Assembly: GCA_947476765.1 (NCBI GenBank)
Contig: CANJRK010000022.1
Coordinates: 1-10,480, forward strand
Length of the DNA stretch: 10,480 nt
Source of the DNA: Actinomycetota bacterium
GTDB taxonomy: Bacteria; Actinomycetota; Actinomycetes; S36-B12; UBA5976
Direction: 5' to 3'
Below are positions 1-7,565 of this stretch, one piece after another. The translations under genes and the position numbers were made by a program. How positions within the stretch are numbered: the first letter of the stretch is position 1; every line of letters starts with the position of its first letter. The notes below the pieces were generated by a model. That model was given only the letters and a program-made list of their open reading frames with translations, searched no databases and had not been told where the DNA came from.

Positions 1-268
1 AGAGGTAATCACAATTGGAGAAAATTGCTTAGTCGGTGCAAATGCTGGTGTTGGAATTTCGCTTGGTGATAGTTGTGTAGTCGAGGCTGGTTGCTACATA
101 ACCGGCGGTTCAAAAATTACGCTACCTGATGGCAAAGTCGTTAAAGCTAGGGAGTTGTCTGGAGCGAATGGATTGCTTTTCCGCCGTAACTCAGTTTCTG
201 GCGCACTAGAAGCAGTAACTCGAGAAGGAACTTGGGGCGGCTTGAACGACGCCCTGCACAAGAACTAA
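1..268 (+). CDS. dapD: 2,3,4,5-tetrahydropyridine-2,6-dicarboxylate N-succinyltransferase, C-terminal part
   Basis: This is the last 88 codons of a gene that begins left of the window; the frame starts at base 2 and ends with TAA at 266-268. The product transfers succinyl from succinyl-CoA to tetrahydrodipicolinate in the succinylase branch of diaminopimelate/lysine biosynthesis, in the cytoplasm. The visible part begins in a left-handed beta-helix of hexapeptide repeats (stretches such as IGENCLVGANAGVGISLGD and CVVEAG). It continues into the DapD-specific tail with KARELSGANGLLFRRNS and ends near WGGLNDALHKN. From memory this tail matches the actinobacterial (M. tuberculosis-type) DapD rather than the E. 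coli type. The gene converges on the citrate synthase gene with 13 bases between the stop codons. Its functional partner dapC lies about 1.3 kb away on the other strand. The call is confident although only the C-terminus is seen. Confidence 0.93.
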   Translation, partial: EVITIGENCLVGANAGVGISLGDSCVVEAGCYITGGSKITLPDGKVVKARELSGANGLLFRRNSVSGALEAVTREGTWGGLNDALHKN

Positions 269-281
269 ATTTTTTACTTAG

Positions 282-1565
282 TTAGCGCTTAGCTAAATCG
301 ACGTAACCACGTTCGGCTTCACCAATGTAAACCTGACGTGGCCGACCAATTTTGGTATCCGGGTCAGTAATCATTTCCTGCCATTGTGCGATCCAACCTG
401 GAACTCGGCCGATTGCAAACAGCACGGTGAACATGCGAGTTGGAAAACCAATTGCTCGGTAAATCAAACCAGTGTAGAAATCAACATTTGGATATAGTTT
501 GCGCTCAATAAAGAATTCATCATTTAACGCAGCGTCTTCGAGTTCGCGAGCAATATCAAATAGCGGATCCTGCACGCCAAGCATGGTCAAAATATCGTGA
601 GCATGCTTGCGCACAATAGCTGCGCGTGGATCATAACTCTTGTAAACCCGGTGGCCGAAGCCCATGAGCTTTACGCCATCTTCGCGATTCTTTACTCGCT
701 GTATGAACTGCTGAACTGTGTCGCCAGAATTTTGAATTTCTTCGAGCATTTCCAATACTGCTTGGTTGGCCCCACCGTGAAGCGGGCCAAAGAGTGCATT
801 GATACCAGCTGAAACTGATGCGAACAAGTTTGCATGTGATGAACCCACCATGCGAACTGTTGATGTTGAGCAATTTTGTTCGTGATCAGCATGCAAAATG
901 AAAAGCATATCCAAGGCTTTAACAATTGCTGGATTAACTTCATAAGGCTCGGCTGGAACACCGAAGGTCATGTTCATGAAGTTGGAAACGTAATCCAATG
1001 AGTTATCTGGGTAACGCGATGGCTGACCGATTGTCTTTTTGTATGCGTAAGCAGCCAAAGTTGGAATTTTTGCCATTAAGCGAATTGTGGAAATTTCAAC
1101 TTGACGTTCGTCGAATGGATCAAGTGAGTCTTGATAAAAAGTGGAAAGCGCACTAACTGCGCTGCTTAGAACTGGCATTGGATGTGCGTCGCGTGGGAAG
1201 CCGTCAAAGAATCTGCGAAGGTCTTCGTGCACCATTGTGTGCATGCTGATGTCTTCGGTGAACTTAGCAAGTTCAGGAGCGCTCGGTAAGTGGCCGTAAA
1301 TTAACAAGAACGAGGTTTCTAGAAAAGTGCTTTTTTCTGCTAACTGTTCAATTGGGTAACCGCGGTAACGCAAAATTCCCTTGTCGCCATCAATGTAGGT
1401 GATTGCAGATTCGCATGATGCGGTGTTCATGAAGCCATGGTCAAGCGTGATGTGTCCAGTGTCTTTCAGTAACGAAGACACGTCGTAGCCTGAAGCACCA
1501 ACCGTGGCAGGAACCTCACTGAGTAATAGTTCGCCGTTTGGATGGACTAGTTTGGCTTGGGACAT
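282..1565 (-). CDS. gltA: Citrate synthase
   Basis: This 427-residue enzyme condenses oxaloacetate with acetyl-CoA to citrate, the entry step of the TCA cycle. Length and sequence fit the bacterial hexameric (type II) GltA family, close to mycobacterial GltA2. The catalytic triad is visible: H263 in GPLHGGANQA, H305 in GFGHRVYKSYDPRA and D362 in LYPNVDFYTGLIYR, almost exactly at the E. coli positions. Other conserved blocks are HADHEQNCSTSTVRMVGSS (225-243) and the C-terminal KIGRPRQVY. The ATG at 1563-1565 gives the expected N-terminus. I see no good Shine-Dalgarno sequence just upstream. The gene follows dapC on the same strand after a 50-bp gap, so it could be read through from dapC or have its own promoter there; I cannot point to a clear -10 or -35. 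It is convergent with dapD. Confidence 0.97.
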   Translation of the reverse strand: MSQAKLVHPNGELLLSEVPATVGASGYDVSSLLKDTGHITLDHGFMNTASCESAITYIDGDKGILRYRGYPIEQLAEKSTFLETSFLLIYGHLPSAPELAKFTEDISMHTMVHEDLRRFFDGFPRDAHPMPVLSSAVSALSTFYQDSLDPFDERQVEISTIRLMAKIPTLAAYAYKKTIGQPSRYPDNSLDYVSNFMNMTFGVPAEPYEVNPAIVKALDMLFILHADHEQNCSTSTVRMVGSSHANLFASVSAGINALFGPLHGGANQAVLEMLEEIQNSGDTVQQFIQRVKNREDGVKLMGFGHRVYKSYDPRAAIVRKHAHDILTMLGVQDPLFDIARELEDAALNDEFFIERKLYPNVDFYTGLIYRAIGFPTRMFTVLFAIGRVPGWIAQWQEMITDPDTKIGRPRQVYIGEAERGYVDLAKR

Positions 1566-1615
1566 AAGCCAAACTTACTATTTACTGCCCTACTAGGACT
1601 AATCAGGTCAACGGC

Positions 1616-2710
1616 CTAAGCCATCAGGCGGGCTGCTGCGCTGGCTATGCGCTCATCTGTGGCAGTTAGGGCTAGTCGGACATACATGGCGCCAGCCGGT
1701 CCATAAAAATCACCAGGAGCCACCAGAATTCCGTTTTCCGCAAACCAATTAACCGTGGCCAAACAGTCAGTGCCATTAGTGGCCCAGAGATAAAGCCCAG
1801 CCTGAGAGTGCTCGATACTGAATCCAGCTGCAAGGAGGGCAGCGTGAAGAATCTCACGTCGCTTGGCATAACGTTCCCGCTGCACTTGTACGTGAGCATC
1901 GTCACTCAAGGCTGCAACTGTTGCCAATTGCACCGGGGTTGAAACTAACATCCCAGCGTGTTTGCGAAGCGAAACAATGTCAGAAATCAATTTGGCATCG
2001 CCTAAAACAGCGCCGGATCGATACCCGGCCAAATTCGATCGCTTGGAAAGTGAGTGCACAGCCAGCACACCCGTTAAGTCACCGTTACAAACTCGGGGAT
2101 CCAAAATTGAAACCGGCTCAACATCCCAACCCAATTCGATGTAGCACTCATCACTTACGACCGGAGCCGAAATTTCTCGACCGCGCGCAACAAGGGCTTG
2201 GAGTTGGGCAACACTTAACACTTCGCCCGTTGGATTACTCGGTGAATTCACCCAAATCAAATCTGCATTATCGGGAATCTGAGAGGCATCTATGTAGGTT
2301 ACAAACTTTGCATGTGCCATTAGTGCGCCAACTGCGTATGTTGGATAGGCAAGCTCGGGAATTGCTACCAAGCTATCTTTAGTTAATCCAAAAACTATCG
2401 GCAGCCAGGCAACGATTTCTTTGGAACCAATTGATGGCACAACTTGATCAACAGTTAAATCAGTATGCAAAATTCGCTGAGCCCAAGTGACCCATGCTTG
2501 CCGTAATTCCAACAGGCCAGCTGCTGTGGGATAGCCAGGAGCATTTGCCGCATCCCGTAACGCAGTTGTAATTACTTCTGGAGTGTCATCAACTGGTGTG
2601 CCGATTGATAAATCAACTATGCCGTCTGGATGTTTGCGAGCTAACTCCCCAGCAGCGGCAATTCGATCCCACGGAAAATCCGGTAAACCGCTTGCAAGTG
2701 GTGAGATCAG
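1616..2710 (-). CDS. dapC: N-succinyldiaminopimelate aminotransferase, probable CTG start
   Basis: This is a PLP-dependent class I/II aminotransferase that converts N-succinyl-2-amino-6-ketopimelate to N-succinyl-LL-diaminopimelate, the step after DapD. With the start chosen here it has 364 residues, close to M. tuberculosis DapC (Rv1178). The N-terminus LPDFPWDRIA, then HPDGIVDLSIGTPVD and APGYPTAAG, is typical of this family and lies upstream of the first canonical in-frame start (TTG at 2510-2512). Cofactor motifs are GSKE at about 95-98, NPTG at 159-162, DECY at 187-190 and the Schiff-base lysine K223 in HSLSKRSNLAGYR. There is no in-frame ATG, GTG or TTG between 2510-2512 and the ferredoxin stop at 2711-2713. 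CTG at 2708-2710 is the best candidate, with AGGTGA five bases upstream. ATC at 2705-2707 is a weaker alternative. The gene is translationally adjacent to the ferredoxin gene. Confidence 0.9.
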   Translation of the reverse strand: MISPLASGLPDFPWDRIAAAGELARKHPDGIVDLSIGTPVDDTPEVITTALRDAANAPGYPTAAGLLELRQAWVTWAQRILHTDLTVDQVVPSIGSKEIVAWLPIVFGLTKDSLVAIPELAYPTYAVGALMAHAKFVTYIDASQIPDNADLIWVNSPSNPTGEVLSVAQLQALVARGREISAPVVSDECYIELGWDVEPVSILDPRVCNGDLTGVLAVHSLSKRSNLAGYRSGAVLGDAKLISDIVSLRKHAGMLVSTPVQLATVAALSDDAHVQVQRERYAKRREILHAALLAAGFSIEHSQAGLYLWATNGTDCLATVNWFAENGILVAPGDFYGPAGAMYVRLALTATDERIASAAARLMA

Positions 2711-3031
2711 TTAACTCACCTGTGGTGGCAAAGACTTAACAGCTTCGGGATCATTGCTGGTCTTGCCAGTCTTGGCAGCACCACCTGGGGATCCGATAGT
2801 TTCAAAGAATGCGGTGTTGAGTCCCTTGAATTCGTCCCATTTTTCTGGCACATCATCTTCGTAATAAATTGCTTCAGTTGGGCACACTGGCTCACAGGCT
2901 CCACAGTCAACGCATTCATCAGCCTGGATGTACATCATGCGATCGCCTTCGTAGATGCAATCTACTGGGCATTCTTCGATACAAGCCTTGTCTTTAACAT
3001 CCACACAAGGCAGTGCGATCACATAAGTCAT
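2711..3031 (-). CDS. fdxA: 7Fe ferredoxin ([3Fe-4S][4Fe-4S])
   Basis: This is a small cytoplasmic electron carrier of 106 residues. The cysteine pattern is C9, C17, C21, C25, C40, C43, C46 and C50. By analogy with Azotobacter ferredoxin I, C9, C17 and C50 would bind a [3Fe-4S] cluster and C21, C40, C43 and C46 a [4Fe-4S] cluster. The residue that would complete a second 4Fe site (position 12) is valine, as in mycobacterial FdxC (Rv1177). The ATG at 3029-3031 (MTYVIALPCVD) was chosen over one four codons upstream because it matches the family N-terminus and has a GGAGG exactly five bases upstream. The upstream ATG overlaps that ribosome binding site. The tail after residue 75 is low-complexity (SPGGAAKTGKTSND) and of unknown role. 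The gene abuts dapC with no spacer; its redox partner is not evident. Confidence 0.94.
   Translation of the reverse strand: MTYVIALPCVDVKDKACIEECPVDCIYEGDRMMYIQADECVDCGACEPVCPTEAIYYEDDVPEKWDEFKGLNTAFFETIGSPGGAAKTGKTSNDPEAVKSLPPQVS
2716..2721 (-). promoter_or_regulatory. Shine-Dalgarno sequence deciding the dapC start
   Basis: AGGTGA, read on the minus strand, lies inside the last codons of the ferredoxin gene and ends five bases before the CTG at 2708-2710. The same AGGTGA core precedes the dppB start (three bases away) and the dppF start (four bases away) in this window. This supports its use as a ribosome binding site and supports the CTG start of dapC. Confidence 0.6.
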
Positions 3032-3036
3032 TTCGA

Positions 3037-3041
3037 CCTCC
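3037..3041 (-). promoter_or_regulatory. Strong Shine-Dalgarno sequence of the ferredoxin gene
   Basis: GGAGG, read on the minus strand, lies five bases before the ATG at 3029-3031. It overlaps the alternative upstream ATG at 3041-3043 and therefore decides the start in favour of the downstream one. Confidence 0.8.
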
Positions 3042-3110
3042 ATACCGATACGTAACTAATGGTACAAACCTACCTGCCCAATGGGATTTTTGTCGCATCA
3101 GGCTCGGTCA

Positions 3111-3497
3111 TTAGATCTCGATTGCTTCAGAATCCTGAGGTTGAGGCTGGCGCATCGGCGGAATCATTGCAGCGGCAGATAACAAAATGGCGCCGGCAAT
3201 TATGTAAGTAGTGGAGTACCAGGTAACTGTAAAAACCAAGTCTTTGGTACCGGATTCAATTGCCATTCGTAGAGTTACCAGTACCCAGATGACCGCAAAT
3301 ACCGTGCCGGCAAGACGAGTGCGAAATTGTCGATTCAGCCACAACAAAGTTAGCACGCAGATACTTAGGGCCAATGGCAAGCCAAATGGGATTCGTACTC
3401 CTACCAAAATTGTGCGATCAGCATGTGCAAATCCTGCGATTGAGCTCACAAAAATTCCAGCAATGGCACTGAATCCGACGATCTGTAATTTTGACAA
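3111..3497 (-). CDS. Small four-helix membrane protein, Rv1171-like by context
   Basis: A 128-residue hydrophobic protein with four likely transmembrane segments at about residues 5-23, 36-54, 62-79 and 97-113. It ends in a polar tail rich in P, Q, D and E. I recognise no catalytic motif and assign no function. The position directly after mshB resembles the small membrane protein Rv1171 that follows mshB in M. tuberculosis, so homology is likely but is inferred from gene order. The start used is TTG at 3495-3497, which immediately follows the mshB stop (TAA at 3498-3500) with no spacer and in the same frame. There is no clear Shine-Dalgarno sequence. A GTG at codon 17 is a possible alternative, but it would remove most of the first membrane helix. 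Translation is probably coupled to mshB. Confidence 0.75.
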   Translation of the reverse strand: MSKLQIVGFSAIAGIFVSSIAGFAHADRTILVGVRIPFGLPLALSICVLTLLWLNRQFRTRLAGTVFAVIWVLVTLRMAIESGTKDLVFTVTWYSTTYIIAGAILLSAAAMIPPMRQPQPQDSEAIEI

Positions 3498-4397
3498 TTA
3501 ATTACTCAGTTCTATTTCAGTAAGGCCATTGAATAAATCAGTTTCACGACCCTGTTCATCAAATGGTCCAACGGCAGTACCTGAAACAAGCCGGTAGTAC
3601 TCGGTGCCCATAACTTCGGCACCCAAATTATTTGAAAGTGCGAAGAATCCCTCTTCAGTACTGATTTGTGTGGCATGTGCTTTTAGGGCTCGAAGTTTTT
3701 GCTCAGCAAATTCCCCGCCATCAATTGCTGAAGTTACAAATTCATCTGGGCAAGCAAATGGAATGTCATTTGGGTCTTGCGCGGCAAAGCCAGTGTCTTC
3801 GTCAGCAGCCTGCAGCATTTCGATACCGGCGCGCATCACACTTACTGGAAAGGCGGTCCAGTAAACCTTGGTGATAAACCAAGGTTCGCCCAATTCTGGC
3901 GCAAAGCTCGGCGCAGCTGCCAAAGTCCGAGCATAAGTTGCGACCCGGTGTGCCTGAATATGATCCGGATGGCCATAACCACCAAAGTCGTCATAAGTGA
4001 TCAACACTTGTGGTCGAACTTCACGAATCACAGTAACTAAATCGCGCGCCGCAGTTAACAGATCGGTTTTCCAAAAACAGTCTGGGCGTTCGTTCGGTGG
4101 CGTCCCAACCATGCCACTATCTCGATAAGTTCCTGGGCCACCGAGTAATCTCCAGTCACTAACTCCAAGTTCGGTCATGGCATTTCTAAGTTCTGTGATG
4201 CGGTGTTCTCCGAGGCCATCGGAGTTATCCGAAGCTAGGTGAGCTAATTCTGGAAGCAGAATTTCGCCTTCTTCCCCAAGCGTGCAGGTAACAAGTGTGA
4301 CTTGAGCCCCAGAAGCGACGTACTTTGCCATCGTCGCACCACTGCCGATTGTTTCGTCGTCTGGATGAGCATGCACCAGAAGTAAGCGTTTGGCCAT
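3498..4397 (-). CDS. mshB: N-acetyl-1-D-myo-inosityl-2-amino-2-deoxy-alpha-D-glucopyranoside deacetylase (mycothiol biosynthesis)
   Basis: This zinc deacetylase of the LmbE/PIG-L family, 299 residues, removes acetate from GlcNAc-inositol to give GlcN-inositol in the synthesis of mycothiol, the actinobacterial low-molecular-weight thiol. The N-terminal motif AHPDDE at 10-15 supplies zinc ligands H11 and D14 and the presumed general base D13. The second motif YGHPDH supplies H146. Other MshB-like blocks are [10 protein letters not shown] (36-45), DSGMVGT (93-99), HATQ (241-244) and ALSNNL (253-258). These separate it from the related mycothiol S-conjugate amidase, though only on remembered similarity. 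The ATG at 4395-4397 gives the family N-terminus ([12 protein letters not shown]); a TTG ten codons upstream is less likely. There is no Shine-Dalgarno sequence before this ATG, but a TACAGT six bases upstream could drive a leaderless transcript. It is the first gene of the minus-strand cluster. Confidence 0.92.
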   Translation of the reverse strand: MAKRLLLVHAHPDDETIGSGATMAKYVASGAQVTLVTCTLGEEGEILLPELAHLASDNSDGLGEHRITELRNAMTELGVSDWRLLGGPGTYRDSGMVGTPPNERPDCFWKTDLLTAARDLVTVIREVRPQVLITYDDFGGYGHPDHIQAHRVATYARTLAAAPSFAPELGEPWFITKVYWTAFPVSVMRAGIEMLQAADEDTGFAAQDPNDIPFACPDEFVTSAIDGGEFAEQKLRALKAHATQISTEEGFFALSNNLGAEVMGTEYYRLVSGTAVGPFDEQGRETDLFNGLTEIELSN

Positions 4398-4403
4398 GGG
4401 ACA

Positions 4404-4409
4404 ACTGTA
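4404..4409 (-). promoter_or_regulatory. Possible -10 element of a leaderless mshB promoter
   Basis: TACAGT fits the actinobacterial TAnnnT -10 pattern. It ends six bases before the mshB ATG, so transcription would begin at or next to the A of the ATG. No ribosome binding site precedes that ATG, as expected for a leaderless message. No -35 is found at the usual spacing; a TTGAC at about 4422-4428 is too close. This is a weak sequence match in a 49-bp divergent gap. Confidence 0.35.
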
Positions 4410-4446
4410 CGAGACAACGGCCGTCAAGTCGTGACAGGATCAAGGG

Positions 4447-6525
4447 GTGACTGAATCCTTTCCACGACAAAGTGCTGCTACGAGAAATTTCCAACTTGGC
4501 GCGCCACGCAGTTTTCATATCAGCGAAGCCGGCGATTACGTTTTATTCCTGCGTAGTGATCACGGTCGAGATGCCGTCAACTCCTTATGGATGTATGACG
4601 TTGCGGCGCGGCTCGAGCGAAGATTGGCAGACCCACGGTTGCTTTTGGCAGATGACGGGGACATTCCCGCTGCCGAGCGAGCCCGTCGTGAACGAATGCG
4701 CGAAACTACAGCTGGCATAACTAGTTACAGCACTGATTCCACTGGGAATGTGGTTGGCTTTGCCCTTTCTGGCCAATTGTTTACTGGTGACGTTAAGTCT
4801 GGCGAATTTAATATCCGCGAAGTCACGGGTCCTGTAATTGACCCAAAGGTTTCACCAAATGGCAAGTACATTGCCTGGTCTAATGGCAAAGACTTGTATC
4901 TGTGTAATTTTGATGGCACAAGCGAGATTAATCTCACGGTAGAAACTTCTGAAGATATATCGTGGGGTTTAGCTGACTTTATTGCTGCTGAAGAGTTCGG
5001 CAGAATGCATGGCTTCTGGTGGTCGCCAGATAGCACTGAACTAATTGTTGAACATTCCAATGACTCGCAAGTGCAAAGTTGGTGGATTTCTGATCCAGCA
5101 ACTCCAAGTAAGCAGCCACAAGAAGTGCACTACCCAGCGGCTGGAACCACTAATGCAACTGTTGGATTAGCCAAAATCAAAGTTTCTGGTGAAACGAAAC
5201 CAATTATCTGGGATAACGATGCATTTGAGTATTTGATATCAGTTGTTTGGCAAAAAGATTGCAACGCGTTAATCACGGTTGCAGATCGAAGTCAGCAAAA
5301 CTTTGTAACTTTTGCTGTGACTGAAACTGGATTAGAGAATGTTCATGAAATTACTGATCATGAATTTGTCGAAGTTATCCCTGGTCAGCCTCGTTGGCAC
5401 GATTCACAAATTGTCTCGGTCGTAGACAATCGATCAACCGATACTCGGGAACTACAGATCTCTAGTAAAGCTATCTCCCCTGTCGGCCTGCAAATTATGG
5501 CTATCTTGGATATCACCGAAAATTATGTCGATGTGGTAGCCACCTATGATGCAATTAATCGAGATGTACTTCGGATTTCATTTGATGGCTCGATTACCGA
5601 ATTAGCGCAAGGCGGTGTTGCAACGGCCACTGCAACAACTGCAGGCTTACAGGTACTAATTGAATCCCGCCTAGATACCAATACTCGCAGCTACCAATTG
5701 CGCCGTGGTGTTAAAACTGAGCACTACTTTGATTCCCTTGCTGAATCGCCTAGCTTCACGGCTCAAGTTCATTTACTGAAAACTGGGCCCCATGAAGTTA
5801 ATACCGCAGTTCTATTTCCGCGCGACCATGTGCCAGGAAGTAAAAAACTTCCTGTGATGATGCGTCCTTATGGAGGGCCACATGGACCGCAAGTTCTAAA
5901 TGGTGCGTTGAACTATGCAGCAGATCAGTGGTTTGCTGACCAAGGTTTTGTTGTAATCATCGCGGATAACCGTGGCACTGGTGGTCGTGGACCAGCTTGG
6001 GACCATTCAATTTACCAAAATTTTGTCGAAGCGGTTATCGAAGATCAAGTTGCAGCTGTGGCTGCTGTAGCAGCACACTTTCCCCACGACGTTGACGTAA
6101 ACCGCGTCGGAGTTACTGGCTGGTCCTTCGGTGGCTACTTATCTGCCCTAGCAGTGCTCGAGCGTCCTGATGTATTTCATGCAGCAGTTGCTGGCGCTCC
6201 GGTGACTGAGTGGCTTTGGTACGACACGGCTTACACCGAGCGATATTTAGGCCATCCGGAAAAGTTTCCCGAGATTTATACTGATCACTCGCTAATTTCT
6301 AAAGCCAATCAATTGGATCGACCACTGATGCTGGTGCATGGCTTGGCGGACGACAATGTGGTTGCAGCGCACTCGCTTGCATTTAGTGGTGCTTTACTTG
6401 CAAACAAGAAACCACACACTGTGTTGCCACTGTCGGGGGTCACACATATGACGCCACAAGAAATTATTTCAGAAAACTTGATGCTGCTAACTGTTGAATT
6501 TTTTCAAACTAATTTAAAAGGCTGA
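4447..6525 (+). CDS. S9 family prolyl oligopeptidase / dipeptidyl-peptidase IV-like serine peptidase
   Basis: A 692-residue enzyme with the two-domain DPP IV architecture: an N-terminal beta-propeller (about 20-430) and a C-terminal alpha/beta hydrolase (about 435-690). The catalytic triad is S560 in GWSFGGY, D635 in HGLADDNV and H667 in SGVTHMT. Y475 in RPYGGPHGP fits the oxyanion-hole tyrosine. A Glu pair, E182-E183, in DFIAAEEFGRMHGFWWSPDS corresponds to the DPP IV motif that grips the free N-terminus of the substrate. This suggests removal of dipeptides rather than endopeptidase action. No signal peptide or membrane helix is visible, so it is probably cytoplasmic. The start is GTG at 4447 with AGGA seven bases upstream. 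It is divergent from mshB and convergent with the peptide importer genes, ending 20 bp from dppF; that context suggests a role in degrading imported peptides. Exact specificity is not determined. Confidence 0.9.
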   Translation: MTESFPRQSAATRNFQLGAPRSFHISEAGDYVLFLRSDHGRDAVNSLWMYDVAARLERRLADPRLLLADDGDIPAAERARRERMRETTAGITSYSTDSTGNVVGFALSGQLFTGDVKSGEFNIREVTGPVIDPKVSPNGKYIAWSNGKDLYLCNFDGTSEINLTVETSEDISWGLADFIAAEEFGRMHGFWWSPDSTELIVEHSNDSQVQSWWISDPATPSKQPQEVHYPAAGTTNATVGLAKIKVSGETKPIIWDNDAFEYLISVVWQKDCNALITVADRSQQNFVTFAVTETGLENVHEITDHEFVEVIPGQPRWHDSQIVSVVDNRSTDTRELQISSKAISPVGLQIMAILDITENYVDVVATYDAINRDVLRISFDGSITELAQGGVATATATTAGLQVLIESRLDTNTRSYQLRRGVKTEHYFDSLAESPSFTAQVHLLKTGPHEVNTAVLFPRDHVPGSKKLPVMMRPYGGPHGPQVLNGALNYAADQWFADQGFVVIIADNRGTGGRGPAWDHSIYQNFVEAVIEDQVAAVAAVAAHFPHDVDVNRVGVTGWSFGGYLSALAVLERPDVFHAAVAGAPVTEWLWYDTAYTERYLGHPEKFPEIYTDHSLISKANQLDRPLMLVHGLADDNVVAAHSLAFSGALLANKKPHTVLPLSGVTHMTPQEIISENLMLLTVEFFQTNLKG

Positions 6526-6545
6526 TTCGGACTACCCAAATCCTG

Positions 6546-7565
6546 CTAGCCAATAAAGTCTGTGCCAGTAGCCGATGCAGTGCTGGAATCCATTGGGAAA
6601 TGACAAGCCACTTTGTGCCCACTAGCTAGTTCCCGCAACTCTGGAACTTCAGTTTCGCAACGAGCTTGAGCCTTGAAGCAACGGGTACGGAAAACACAAC
6701 CACTTGGCGGATTACTTGGGCTAGGCAGGTCACCTGTGAGAATTATTCGCTCACGGGAACGTTCCAAGTCTGGATCAGCAATCGGGACCGCAGATAGCAA
6801 GGCATGCGTATAAGGATGCAATGGCGCTTGGTAAAGTTCGGCTTGCGTTGCGGATTCCATGATTTTGCCCAGGTACATCACTGCGACTCGATCTGAAATG
6901 TGACGCACTACCGATAAATCGTGTGCCACAAATAAGTACGCTAAACCGAATTCTTGCTGGATATCATCAAGCAGATTCAAAACCTGAGCCTGAATTGATA
7001 CGTCGAGCGCGGAAACCGGTTCATCACAAACAATCAATTTTGGCTTTAGCGCAATTGCACGAGCAATTCCAATACGTTGGCGCTGGCCACCAGAAAACTC
7101 ATTTGGATATCGGTTGTAGTGCTCTGGGTTTAAGCCAACTCGATCCATCAAACCTTGAACTGCCTTAGCGATTCCACCTTCTGGCTTTACTCCTTGGACT
7201 TTGAATGGAGCGCCAATGATGTCACCAACAGTTTGCCGAGGATTAAGGGATGAGAATGGATCTTGAAAAATCATCTGCATCTCGCGGCGCAGCGGAACAA
7301 GATCTTTTTTCTTCAATTTAGTTAGGTCTTGACCATCAAATTCAACAGCGCCAGAAGTTGGTTCAATCAGACGCAACATAGCTCGGCCAGCAGTTGACTT
7401 GCCACAGCCGCTTTCTCCAACAAGTCCTAGAGTTTCACCAGGATTTACCTCTAGCGAAATCCCATCGACGGCGCGCACATTTCCAACTACCCGGTTGAAT
7501 AGGCCACCGCCATGAATTGGAAAATACTTTTGTAGATTTGTTACCTTCAAGATCGGAGTAGTCAT
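6546..7565 (-). CDS. dppF: Dipeptide/oligopeptide ABC transporter ATP-binding protein, DppF/OppF type
   Basis: A 339-residue cytoplasmic ATPase subunit that powers peptide uptake. Visible motifs are Walker [10 protein letters not shown] (50-58), Q-loop Q101 in [12 protein letters not shown], signature FSGGQRQR (157-164), Walker B LIVCDE (177-182) and switch H215. The C-terminal oligopeptide-transporter extension (about 235-325) has [14 protein letters not shown] and four cysteines: C290, C296, C303 and C321. The [10 protein letters not shown] insert near residues 19-28 is typical of the F rather than the D subunit. The ATG at 7563-7565 overlaps the dppD stop by one base (TAATG), with AGGTGA four bases upstream inside dppD, so translation is coupled. 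It is the last gene of the importer operon, followed after 20 bp by the convergent peptidase gene. Substrate class (di- versus oligopeptide) cannot be read from this subunit. Confidence 0.94.
   Translation of the reverse strand: MTTPILKVTNLQKYFPIHGGGLFNRVVGNVRAVDGISLEVNPGETLGLVGESGCGKSTAGRAMLRLIEPTSGAVEFDGQDLTKLKKKDLVPLRREMQMIFQDPFSSLNPRQTVGDIIGAPFKVQGVKPEGGIAKAVQGLMDRVGLNPEHYNRYPNEFSGGQRQRIGIARAIALKPKLIVCDEPVSALDVSIQAQVLNLLDDIQQEFGLAYLFVAHDLSVVRHISDRVAVMYLGKIMESATQAELYQAPLHPYTHALLSAVPIADPDLERSRERIILTGDLPSPSNPPSGCVFRTRCFKAQARCETEVPELRELASGHKVACHFPMDSSTASATGTDFIG

Noticed and set aside
265..300. Imperfect inverted repeat (TTAG...CTAA) with a T-run between dapD and gltA, considered as a bidirectional terminator.
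   Set aside because: The T-run precedes the repeat on the dapD strand, the stem needs G-T pairs and lies within the gltA coding end, so it does not have terminator layout for either gene.
597..961. Open frames on both strands inside the citrate synthase gene.
   Set aside because: They overlap fully a highly conserved gene in other frames and show no recognisable motif or ribosome binding site.
1921..2382. 153-codon plus-strand open frame antisense to dapC.
   Set aside because: It lies entirely opposite a well-conserved aminotransferase, and its product is a proline/arginine/leucine-rich sequence with no recognisable domain.
3029..3043. Upstream ATG (3041-3043) as the ferredoxin start.
   Set aside because: It overlaps the GGAGG that is ideally spaced for the ATG at 3029-3031, and it adds residues not found at the family N-terminus.
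3076..3092. CCCAATGGG followed by five T residues in the gap between the membrane protein and ferredoxin genes, considered as a plus-strand terminator.
   Set aside because: The stem would be only three or four pairs with a loop of one to three bases, and no plus-strand gene ends there.
4395..4427. TTG at 4425-4427 as the mshB start, adding ten residues.
   Set aside because: MshB proteins begin a few residues before the AHPDDE strand, as given by the ATG at 4395-4397; the extra residues have no family counterpart and would extend into the divergent gap.
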